Shown here: positions 1 to 5,354 of the stretch, one piece after another
Position numbering within the stretch: the first letter of the stretch is position 1
How the letters are laid out: each line of letters begins with the position of its first letter
Source: Parvularculaceae bacterium
GTDB lineage: Bacteria; Pseudomonadota; Alphaproteobacteria; Caulobacterales; Parvularculaceae
DNA length: 5,354 bases
Reading direction: 5' to 3'
Assembly (NCBI GenBank): GCA_013389125.1
Contig: JACADX010000117.1
Coordinates: 1-5,354 of the forward strand
The notes under the pieces: generated by a model
What the model was told of the DNA's origin: nothing
The model's database searches: none
The model's input: only the letters and a program-made list of their open reading frames with translations
Position numbers and translations under genes: made by a program

Positions 1-525
1 CATCATTACGGCGCGACCGACGCCGCATCGCCGCTTTACAACGAGGCGGCCAATTGGGTCGGCGTGCTGTTCGGCCGGTATAATCTCATTGCGGCGGCCG
101 CCGCATTCTTTGTCATTCCTCGCCTCGCGGATCGCATCGGGCGCAAAGCGACTCATTCGGCCTGTCTCGCGCTTGGCGGCCTTGGGCTTTGGTCAATGCA
201 TTTCCTCGGCGATCCGAAGCTATTGTGGATATCGATGGTCGGAGTCGGTTTTGCGTGGGCGTCGATCGTCTCCACGCCTTATGCGATCCTCTCCGGCGCG
301 CTGCCCGCGGAAAAAATGGGGGTCTATATGGGCATCTTCAATTTCTTCATCGTCATTCCGCAATTGCTGGCGGCGTCGATTCTCGGCGTCATCGTGCGCT
401 ATCTCCTCGGCGGCGAGGCTATTTTGGCGCTCGTCGTCGGCGGAGCCAGTCTCGGCGCGGCCGCGATCGCGACGTTTTTCGTCAACGACAGGGCCGCGCA
501 ATTTCCAAGGAGAGCGAGAACCTAA
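1..525 (+). CDS. MFS sugar transporter (SLC45/GPH-like, maltose/maltodextrin type), 3' part only
   Basis: This is an inner-membrane sugar permease, probably importing maltose or short maltodextrins with protons. The reading frame is open from the first base, so the 5' end lies outside the window; 174 codons remain of a family usually around 450-550 residues. About five hydrophobic membrane segments can be seen in the fragment, near residues 20-40, 49-66, 69-94, 103-128 and 134-158. A cytoplasmic loop with the MFS signature D-R-x-G-R-K lies at fragment residues 44-49. The stretches HHYGATDAASPLYNE, WVGVLF, STPYAILSGALP and KMGVYMGIFNFFIVIPQ are those I associate with SLC45-like transporters in Caulobacter, Sphingomonas and Xanthomonas mal loci. 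The stop codon overlaps the start of the following repressor gene (TAATG), so the two are co-transcribed. Family assignment is firm; the exact sugar is inferred from the neighbouring amylase and glucosidase. Confidence 0.9.
   Translation, partial: HHYGATDAASPLYNEAANWVGVLFGRYNLIAAAAAFFVIPRLADRIGRKATHSACLALGGLGLWSMHFLGDPKLLWISMVGVGFAWASIVSTPYAILSGALPAEKMGVYMGIFNFFIVIPQLLAASILGVIVRYLLGGEAILALVVGGASLGAAAIATFFVNDRAAQFPRRART
507..514 (+). promoter_or_regulatory. Ribosome binding site of the LacI-family gene
   Basis: A purine run AAGGAGAG lies inside the last codons of the transporter, 10 bases before the ATG at 525. It supports that ATG as the start. The longer open frame reaching back to about 189 would run out of phase through conserved transporter sequence and is not a believable N-terminus. 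Confidence 0.6.
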
Positions 526-1553
526 TGGACGGATCGGGCGACAATCGTAGGAGTTCGCGTCTTGAAGATCTCGCAGCGCTCGCCGGCGTGTCGATCGCGA
601 CCGTTTCACGCGCCCTCAATAACAGCCCTGCCGTGCGCGAAGAGACGAAGCGGCGAATCTGGAAGCTCGCGCGGGAGCATAATTATCCGTTTCGGCCGCA
701 TATGCCGGCGATCCTCTCCGGCGCTTCCGCGACGATCGCGATCGTCATCCCGACCCCGCAGGGTCGAAAGGGAAGTCTCGACGATCCGTTTTACATGGAG
801 CTGATCGGCGGCGTCGGAGAGGCGGCGCGCGAGGCCGGATGCGACATTCTCATTTCCCATGTGGCGCCCAAAAATTTTGACGACCTGTCCGACCTCATGG
901 AATCGAGCCGCGCCGAAGGCGTAGTCTTTCTCGGGCAAAGCTTTTTGCACGAGCGGTTCAATCGACTCGTCGAAGCGCGTCACCGGTTCGTCGTCTGGGG
1001 CGCGGATCTGCCCGGGCAGCGCTATTGTTCGATCGGCAGCGACAATATCAAAGGCGGCAAGCGCGCGACATCGCACCTCTTGCGGTTGGGGCGAAAACGC
1101 ATCGCCTTTTTCGGCGACACCGAAGCGCCGGAAGTGCAGCAGCGATACGCGGGATATCTGCAAGCGCTTGCGGAGGCGGAAATCGCGCTTGACCCAAATC
1201 TCGTCGCCCCGGCGCATTTCGAAGTCGAGTCCGCGGAAGACGCCGTCGAGCGGCTGCTTTCGATGGGCGTGAAGTTCGACGCCGTCTTTGGCGCGAGCGA
1301 TCTCATCGCCATCGGCGCCATCCGCGGTCTGATGCGCCGCGGCGTCGCCGTTCCGAGAGACTGTTCGGTTGTCGGCTATGACGACATCTTGTTGGCGCGT
1401 TACAGCCATCCGGCGCTATCGACGATTTCTCAGGACATGGCGAAGGCGGGCCGGCTGCTGGTCTCGCGCCTCCTCAGTTCGGCGGAAGGCGCCGAAATCA
1501 GGTCCGAACGCTTGCCGACCGAATTGATCGTCCGCGAATCATGCGGCGCGTAA
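525..1553 (+). CDS. LacI-family transcriptional repressor, probable maltodextrin regulator
   Basis: A 342-residue DNA-binding repressor of the LacI/GalR family, normal in length. The N-terminal helix-turn-helix lies at residues 12-33 (RLEDLAALAGVSIATVSRAL core), followed by the third helix. A periplasmic-binding-protein-like sugar domain starts near residue 70 (TIAIVIP). Family effector-domain landmarks are present: R207 in R-Y-A-G-Y, the ASDLIAIG motif at 257-264, and VVGYDD at 282-287. The hinge segment, residues 54-66 (YPFRPHMPAILSG), departs from the usual R-P-N-x-x-A-R-x-L pattern. The ATG overlaps the transporter stop codon, so the gene is translated from the transporter mRNA. The likely targets are this locus, including the facing amylase/glucosidase operon, with a maltose-type sugar as inducer; this is inferred from position only. 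Functionally it may resemble alphaproteobacterial MalI or AglR-type regulators, but I do not assign a symbol. Confidence 0.93.
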   Translation: MDGSGDNRRSSRLEDLAALAGVSIATVSRALNNSPAVREETKRRIWKLAREHNYPFRPHMPAILSGASATIAIVIPTPQGRKGSLDDPFYMELIGGVGEAAREAGCDILISHVAPKNFDDLSDLMESSRAEGVVFLGQSFLHERFNRLVEARHRFVVWGADLPGQRYCSIGSDNIKGGKRATSHLLRLGRKRIAFFGDTEAPEVQQRYAGYLQALAEAEIALDPNLVAPAHFEVESAEDAVERLLSMGVKFDAVFGASDLIAIGAIRGLMRRGVAVPRDCSVVGYDDILLARYSHPALSTISQDMAKAGRLLVSRLLSSAEGAEIRSERLPTELIVRESCGA

Positions 1554-1559
1554 CCGCGT

Positions 1560-3218
1560 TCAGCGAATGACCTGCGCGATATAGCCGGAAAGCGCCGGCA
1601 AGTTTTCTGGCGGTTGGGTTCCGATTTGTCCAAGGCCGAGCGACGCGAGCGCCGCGGCGGCGGAGACGCCCTCAGGCTTCCAGCGCTTCTCTTCCGCCGA
1701 GACGTTGAAGGCGGAAATGACGCGTTCGCGTTCGCGGCTGCGCGCAAACGCGATGACGCCCTCCGGCGCTTTGAAAAACTCGATTGCGCCAAGCCGAAGC
1801 GCGGCGCTGTCACGCCGGATGCGGATCAACTTTCTTACGAAATGAAGGGTCGACCACTGGTTCGCTTCCTGCAGGTCGACGGAGAGGTCGTCATGGCGCG
1901 GATCGACGGGCAGCCACGGCGCGCCGCTGGAGAAACCGGAATTGATCGCCCCTCGTTTCCAGGGCATCGGCGTGCGCGCGCCGTCCCGCCCGAGAGTCAG
2001 CGGCCAATTGACGATCGCCTCGGGATCCCGCAAGGCCTCGAACGGCACGTCCGCCTGCGGCAAGCCCAATTCCTCGCCTTGATAAAGAAACACGTTGCCG
2101 CGCAAGCTGAGGAGCAGCATCGCATAAAGGCGCGCGGCGCGGTCGCGGTCCTCCTCGCGCGCCCAACGACTCACGGCGCGCGGCGCGTCGTGATTGGAGA
2201 ACGCCCAGGACGGCCAGCCTTCGCCCGGCGCCCCGGTCCAGGCGGTCAGCGATTTCTCCGCATGCGCCGCCGTCAGTTTCTCGGCATAGAGAAAGTCAAA
2301 ACTATAGGCGGAATTCAGTCGTCGATCGTCGGCCGTAAACGCCTTCATTTCGGCGAGCGGTTCCGGCCCCCCGATCTCCGCCACCGTGAAGACGTCCTCA
2401 TATTCGTCGAGAACGCCGCGCAGACGCTCCAGAAAACTTTCAATGTCGGGGTGCGACATGTTGTATTTGTGGAGCTGATAGTCGAAGGGTCGCGTCAGCT
2501 TGCGTCCGTCGCGCGGCGCGGGCGGATTGTCGCGCAGCTCTGGATCGTGCATCGCGAAGTTCAGCGCATCAAGCCGGAATCCGTCGACGCCGCGATCGAG
2601 CCAGAAGCGCGTCACGTTCAAGATTGCGTCCTGCACCTCCCGGTTATGGAGATTGAGGTCCGGCTGACTGGATAGGAAATTGTGGAAATAGTACTGGCGC
2701 CGACGGCTGTCCCAGGTCCATGCGGGGCCGCCGAACACCGACTGCCAGTTGTTGGGCGGCGAGCCTTCCGGCTTCGGATCCGCCCAGACGTACCAATCGG
2801 ATTTCGGATTGGACTTGCTTCGCCGGCTTTCGACGAACCACGGGTGTTGATCCGATGTGTGCGAATAAACCTGATCGATGATGACCTTGAGGCCGAGCCG
2901 GTGCGCTTTCTCGACGACTGCGTCGAAATCGGCGAGGGCTCCGAAAACGGGATCGACGTTGCAGAAATCCGCAACGTCATAACCGAAGTCCCGCATCGGC
3001 GAGGTGAAAAAGGGCGACAGCCAAACGCCGTCTACGCCGAGGCTGGCGACATAGTCGAGTCCCTCGAAGACGCCCTTTAGATCGCCTACGCCGTCCGCGT
3101 TCGAGTCTTTGAAACTGCGCGGATAGATCTGATAGATGACGGCGCCGCGCCACCACTCCGCGCCGGTCGCGGGGCGCTCAAGGGCTTGAGCGGCGGGTCT
3201 TGTTTCTCCCGGCGTCAT
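1560..3218 (-). CDS. Cytosolic GH13 alpha-glucosidase (GH13_23-like)
   Basis: A 552-residue exo-acting alpha-glucosidase that should release glucose from the non-reducing end of maltose and short maltodextrins. The N-terminus (AVIYQIYPRSFKDSNADGVGDLKG, residues 26-49, shown here as known GH13 landmarks) leads into a (beta/alpha)8 barrel. All four GH13 regions are present: region I DQVYSH (115-120), region II GFRLDALNF with nucleophile D217, region III AEIGG with acid/base E281, and region IV SNHDAPR with transition-state D344. The residue after the nucleophile is Ala (A218). In GH13 alpha-glucosidases Ala or Thr there goes with alpha-1,4 preference and Val with alpha-1,6. The DQVxSHTSDQHPWF and MHDPELRDNPP stretches point to GH13_23. 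A C-terminal beta domain follows from about residue 470. There is no signal peptide, so it is cytosolic. The ATG overlaps the amylase stop (ATGA) and only GAGTGG precedes it as a weak ribosome site, suggesting translational coupling. Transglucosylation is possible. Confidence 0.95.
   Translation of the reverse strand: MTPGETRPAAQALERPATGAEWWRGAVIYQIYPRSFKDSNADGVGDLKGVFEGLDYVASLGVDGVWLSPFFTSPMRDFGYDVADFCNVDPVFGALADFDAVVEKAHRLGLKVIIDQVYSHTSDQHPWFVESRRSKSNPKSDWYVWADPKPEGSPPNNWQSVFGGPAWTWDSRRRQYYFHNFLSSQPDLNLHNREVQDAILNVTRFWLDRGVDGFRLDALNFAMHDPELRDNPPAPRDGRKLTRPFDYQLHKYNMSHPDIESFLERLRGVLDEYEDVFTVAEIGGPEPLAEMKAFTADDRRLNSAYSFDFLYAEKLTAAHAEKSLTAWTGAPGEGWPSWAFSNHDAPRAVSRWAREEDRDRAARLYAMLLLSLRGNVFLYQGEELGLPQADVPFEALRDPEAIVNWPLTLGRDGARTPMPWKRGAINSGFSSGAPWLPVDPRHDDLSVDLQEANQWSTLHFVRKLIRIRRDSAALRLGAIEFFKAPEGVIAFARSRERERVISAFNVSAEEKRWKPEGVSAAAALASLGLGQIGTQPPENLPALSGYIAQVIR
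1584..1608 (+). terminator. Weak candidate intrinsic terminator for the transporter-repressor transcript
   Basis: A perfect 5-bp GC-only stem (GCCGG, loop AAAGCG, CCGGC; 1584-1599) is followed by AAGTTTTCT. It starts 30 bases after the repressor stop codon and lies within the 3' coding end of the converging alpha-glucosidase gene. The orientation fits termination of rightward transcription. The stem is short and the T run is broken, and in GC-rich coding DNA such a stem can arise by chance, so confidence is low. No other terminator-like structure was seen at this junction. Confidence 0.3.
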
Positions 3219-5095
3219 TCAACGGGTTTCCACTCGTTCGATCTGCATAGGACGAATCCGAAGGCCGGCGCTGATACTTTGACGCTTCCGGGCGCGGTCG
3301 AACGATTCGCGCACGATCCATAGACCGGTTTCCATGAATTCGAGCGCGGATCAACCGCTATGTTGAGCGTGCGGGACGATTCGGATGCGTTGAAGACGAT
3401 GAGGTACTCGCCGCCTTCCGGCGACAATCGCGAAACCGCGAACACGCCGCCGTCGGTCTCGGCCTCCCGCACGATCTGCGCGCCCCGGCGCAACGCCTCA
3501 TGCGCGCGGCGAATCCTTCCGATCTCGGCTATGAAGCGGTAAAGCGGGTGTTTGCGGTCAAAATTCGAGTCGGCAGTCGTCGCATCCGTGCCGACAAGGT
3601 CGTTGTCGTTATAGGTCGCGACTCGGCTCTCAAACATGTCCTCTCGCGCGTCCTGATCATTGCCGTCGCCGTTGAACCCCTGTTCGTCGCCCGAATAAAC
3701 GACCGGGACGCCCCGCATAAAGAACATCATCGCATGGGCGAGTTTGAGACGGGCGAGCTTCTCGGCGTCGCTCGCATGCGGGCGCTTTTGCGAAATGAAC
3801 GTCGCGAAGCGCCCCATATCGTGATTGCCGATGAAGACGGGCATCCGCCTCGCCGCTTCTTCGCCGCCCTCATAAAGCGCATCAGCCTCGAAGAGTTCGG
3901 CGAGCCGGCGCGTCGGCGCCCCGTTGACGACGACGTCCTGCACCGCCGACTGGAACGCGAAATCAAGAACTTGCGGCAGCTTGTCGACGCGCGTGTGACG
4001 CGCAAGGCCCGCCGCGCTCGGGTTATAGGCTTCGGCGAATATGTAGAAATGCGGAACGCCTTCGGCGGCCGCGCGGTCCTGCATCGCCTTGGAGAACGCC
4101 GCCCAGAATTCGGGCGCCACGTGGCGCGCCGTGTCAATGCGAAAGCCGTCAATGCGGTATTTCTTGATCCAGTCGCCGTAAATCTCGATGAAGCCGGCAA
4201 GGACCCGCGGATCTTCCGTCAGAAGGTCGTCAAGGCCGCTGAAGTCGCCGTAAAGCGCGCTTTCGCCGACCCAGTTCGAATCGCCGCGATTGTGGTAGAA
4301 GCGCACATCGTTGAGCCATGCAGGCGTCTTGGCCTCCTCTTCGCCGGCCGGCAGATAAGGCGTGTAGGCGTAATCGGCGCGCCTCAACCGTTCGAAATTC
4401 TCGATTGTTTGAAACGGCGGCTGATCCCCAAGGAAACCGTCATTGATGCGCTCGCCTGTCGCCGCGCCGCGCGTCGAATAGGGGTAATCAGCCTTGCTGC
4501 GGTAAGGGCAGCCCTTAGAAGGCCTGTCTGCGCCTGCGTAAGCGGGATCGTGGCACTCGCGCAGCTTGATGACGTCAGCGGTATGGTTGGTGATGATGTC
4601 GAGATAGACTTTCATCCCTCGCGCATGCGCCGCCTCGACGAACGCGCGCATGTCGTCGCCTGTTCCGTAGTGCGGGTCGACTTGCGTGAAGTCCGTAATC
4701 CAATAGCCGTGATAGCCGGCGGATTCATCGCCAGGCGGGCCTTGCACCGGCTTGTTCTTGTAGATCGGACCGAGCCAGATCGCGCTCGCGCCGAGACCTG
4801 CGATGTAATCGAGCCGCGACGTCAGTCCCTTAAGATCGCCGCCGTGGAAAAACCCCTTATGCGTCGGATCAAACCCTGTGGCGAGGCGATCGCCGTCAAG
4901 TCCGCCGCGATCGTTGGACGGTTCGCCGTTTTCAAAGCGGTCAGGCAGTAGGAAATAGACGATTTCATCTTCAGGCGGACGATCGATCGAGACCTTGGGC
5001 GCCGCGTTCGCGGCGGCAACGCCGGTTGCGAGCGCCGAAAGGACCGCCGGAAGCCCCGCGAGCGGGAACTGCAGAATCCGTCCAGCTTTGTTCAT
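3215..5095 (-). CDS. Exported GH13 alpha-amylase
   Basis: A 626-residue endo-acting alpha-amylase family enzyme that should cut starch or maltodextrins outside the cytoplasm. Residues 1-31 look like a Sec signal peptide: K3 and R6, a hydrophobic core at about 8-27, and an A-N-A site that would cut after A31. No lipobox cysteine is present. The GH13 regions are complete: region I DIITNH (166-171), region II GFRIDTARH with nucleophile D321, region III FAEAY with acid/base E355, and region IV FIGNHD with D426. Region II has Arg (R324) where many alpha-amylases have Lys before the substrate-binding His (H325). C181/C196, in an insertion between regions I and II, and C595/C617, in the C-terminal beta domain, could form disulfides, which fits export. 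The gene is first of a two-gene leftward operon, overlapping the alpha-glucosidase start by 4 bases. The GH13 subfamily is not resolved; a MalS-like periplasmic role is an analogy only. Confidence 0.95.
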   Translation of the reverse strand: MNKAGRILQFPLAGLPAVLSALATGVAAANAAPKVSIDRPPEDEIVYFLLPDRFENGEPSNDRGGLDGDRLATGFDPTHKGFFHGGDLKGLTSRLDYIAGLGASAIWLGPIYKNKPVQGPPGDESAGYHGYWITDFTQVDPHYGTGDDMRAFVEAAHARGMKVYLDIITNHTADVIKLRECHDPAYAGADRPSKGCPYRSKADYPYSTRGAATGERINDGFLGDQPPFQTIENFERLRRADYAYTPYLPAGEEEAKTPAWLNDVRFYHNRGDSNWVGESALYGDFSGLDDLLTEDPRVLAGFIEIYGDWIKKYRIDGFRIDTARHVAPEFWAAFSKAMQDRAAAEGVPHFYIFAEAYNPSAAGLARHTRVDKLPQVLDFAFQSAVQDVVVNGAPTRRLAELFEADALYEGGEEAARRMPVFIGNHDMGRFATFISQKRPHASDAEKLARLKLAHAMMFFMRGVPVVYSGDEQGFNGDGNDQDAREDMFESRVATYNDNDLVGTDATTADSNFDRKHPLYRFIAEIGRIRRAHEALRRGAQIVREAETDGGVFAVSRLSPEGGEYLIVFNASESSRTLNIAVDPRSNSWKPVYGSCANRSTAPGSVKVSAPAFGFVLCRSNEWKPVE

Positions 5096-5099
5096 GGCG

Positions 5100-5107
5100 C
5101 TTCCTTT
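5100..5107 (-). promoter_or_regulatory. Ribosome binding site of the alpha-amylase gene
   Basis: On the minus strand AAAGGAAG sits 4 bases before the ATG at 5095. With the signal peptide beginning directly at this ATG, it settles the start codon. A further upstream minus-strand ATG near 5222 belongs to a different frame. Confidence 0.75.
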
Positions 5108-5119
5108 CGACGGCGATTC

Positions 5120-5134
5120 CAGGCGCGACGCCTG
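5120..5134. repeat. Perfect 6-bp inverted repeat in the amylase leader (possible operator or 5' hairpin)
   Basis: CAGGCG-CGA-CGCCTG is a perfect inverted repeat with 3 bases between the arms, ending 24 bases before the amylase ATG and upstream of its ribosome binding site. If the weak promoter proposed at 5135-5163 is real, the repeat falls across the transcription start, a usual place for a repressor site. If transcription starts further upstream it would form a short stable hairpin in the mRNA leader. Its odd-length centre differs from the central CG of typical LacI-family operators, so binding by the local repressor is only a guess. Confidence 0.45.
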
Positions 5135-5163
5135 ACAATGCCAAACGAAGTTTACCTTTGCAA
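5135..5163 (-). promoter_or_regulatory. Weak candidate sigma70 promoter of the amylase-glucosidase operon
   Basis: On the minus strand TTGCAA (5158-5163) is followed after exactly 17 bases by CATTGT (5135-5140). The -35-like hexamer matches TTGACA at four positions; the -10-like hexamer matches TATAAT at only three, including the important second A and last T. Spacing and position, about 30 bases before the ribosome binding site, are good. A rival with poorer placement is TTACGT (5244-5249), 16 bases, TAATTT (5222-5227), which would give a leader of about 120 bases. Confidence 0.3.
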
Positions 5164-5252
5164 GTTTTTACATTCTCGTTGTTGTGGCGGCACCACATTG
5201 ATGGCGCGGTTTCAAACGCCAAAATTATTTAGGTAAAACAATGACGTAAGTT

Positions 5253-5288
5253 GGCGCTTTACCGCCCATACTCAGTGGGCTGAGCGCC
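5253..5288. repeat. Nested inverted repeats (36 bases) in the control region
   Basis: An outer pair GGCGC/GCGCC (5253-5257, 5284-5288) encloses an inner pair GCCCA/TGGGC (5264-5268, 5276-5280). A competing pair CTCAG/CTGAG (5271-5275, 5280-5284) overlaps both, so the inner and competing stems cannot form together. All arms are perfect but only 5 bp. They could fold in RNA from either strand. Function is unknown and chance cannot be excluded. Confidence 0.3.
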
Positions 5289-5313
5289 TCCGTAATGCTG
5301 CAGTGCGAAACAA

Positions 5314-5339
5314 AAGAATTCTTCTTGCAAGAAATTGCA
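5314..5339. repeat. Cluster of overlapping palindromes at the right edge (candidate operator)
   Basis: Three perfect inverted repeats overlap here: AAGAATTCTT (5314-5323), TTCTTGCAAGAA (5322-5333, a 12-bp uninterrupted palindrome), and TGCAA-GAAA-TTGCA (5326-5339). They lie in AT-rich noncoding DNA about 220 bases upstream of the amylase start. Such a site could bind a dimeric regulator serving a gene to the right of the window or both directions. No protein can be assigned to it. Confidence 0.4.
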
Positions 5340-5354
5340 TCTTCTTACATTGTA

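Larger units (their letters stand above)
5096..5354. other. Noncoding control region upstream of the amylase operon
   Basis: These 259 bases to the window edge hold no convincing gene on either strand. Base composition changes from GC-rich near the amylase start to AT-rich; 5301-5354 is about one-third G+C by direct count. The region holds the amylase ribosome site, candidate promoters, and several short inverted repeats: CAGGCG/CGCCTG (5120-5134), TGTGG/CCACA (5183-5197), GGTAAA/TTTACC (5232-5237 and 5258-5263), GCCCA/TGGGC (5264-5280), CTCAG/CTGAG (5271-5284), and palindromes near 5314-5339. It may be a divergent control region serving a rightward gene beyond the edge, but no such start is visible. 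Confidence 0.6.

Noticed and set aside
189..524. N-terminal extension of the LacI-family protein by about 112 residues
   Set aside because: The extension overlaps the conserved transporter in another frame and is Arg-rich. The ATG at 525 has a ribosome site and puts the helix-turn-helix at the usual N-terminal position.
606..1409. A 267-codon minus-strand open frame opposite the repressor
   Set aside because: It lies wholly within the well-supported LacI-family gene and shows no domain of its own.
1614..2675. A 353-codon plus-strand open frame opposite the alpha-glucosidase
   Set aside because: Arg-rich low-information sequence, no ribosome site or family motif, fully covered by a real GH13 gene on the other strand.
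3500..4951. A 483-codon open frame on the plus strand opposite the amylase gene
   Set aside because: It is antisense to a gene with all catalytic motifs intact. Its composition is rich in Arg, Val and Ala without recognisable domains, as expected from the mirror of GC-rich codon periodicity.
5183..5197. TGTGG-CGGCA-CCACA inverted repeat as an operator
   Set aside because: The arms are only 5 bp with no matching copy seen elsewhere in the window; listed in the control-region entry but not supported as a separate site.
4971..5222. An 83-codon minus-strand open frame across the amylase start
   Set aside because: It runs out of frame over the signal peptide and leader, has no clear ribosome site and resembles nothing known.
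5026..5232. A 68-codon plus-strand open frame across the amylase leader
   Set aside because: It begins antisense to the signal peptide, has no recognisable motif, and spans the likely promoter region.
1..5354. CRISPR arrays, insertion sequences, tRNA or rRNA genes, riboswitches
   Set aside because: No regularly spaced repeats, transposase motifs, terminal inverted repeats, or recognisable RNA gene sequences were seen on either strand.

Overview
The window carries most of a maltodextrin (starch oligosaccharide) utilisation locus from a GC-rich Gram-negative bacterium, most likely an alphaproteobacterium. The evidence is the GC-rich third-position codon use (GCG, GGC, CGC, GCC), an exported alpha-amylase beside a cytosolic GH13 alpha-glucosidase, and an SLC45/GPH-like MFS sugar transporter of the kind found in Caulobacter, Sphingomonas and Xanthomonas mal loci. 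The genus cannot be assigned from the sequence alone.

Layout. Two rightward genes occupy the left part: the 3' third of the sugar transporter (1-525, cut by the window edge) and a LacI-family repressor (525-1553), joined by a TAATG stop/start overlap. After only 6 bp they meet two leftward genes tail to tail: a cytosolic alpha-glucosidase (1560-3218) and, upstream of it in transcription order, an exported alpha-amylase (3215-5095). These two share an ATGA overlap, so they very probably lie on one mRNA that starts in the noncoding region at the right. The last 259 bases (5096-5354) contain no convincing gene. Their right half is visibly AT-rich and dense in short inverted and direct repeats. 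They hold the ribosome binding site and a weak candidate promoter of the amylase operon, and perhaps the control region of a gene beyond the right edge.

How the parts fit. The amylase has a signal peptide and would cut maltodextrins in the periplasm or outside the cell. The MFS transporter would bring maltose and short maltodextrins across the inner membrane. The alpha-glucosidase, which has no signal peptide, would release glucose in the cytoplasm. The LacI-type protein is the obvious candidate to repress the locus until a sugar inducer appears. In related bacteria such a locus usually also includes a TonB-dependent outer-membrane receptor; none is visible here, and one beyond the right edge is only a guess.

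The enzymes and regulator are recognisable members of known families and their catalytic residues are intact. I see no CRISPR, mobile element, tRNA, rRNA or clearly novel protein system. The points most worth a second look are in the regulatory DNA at the right end, the tight gene junctions, and a non-canonical hinge segment in the repressor.
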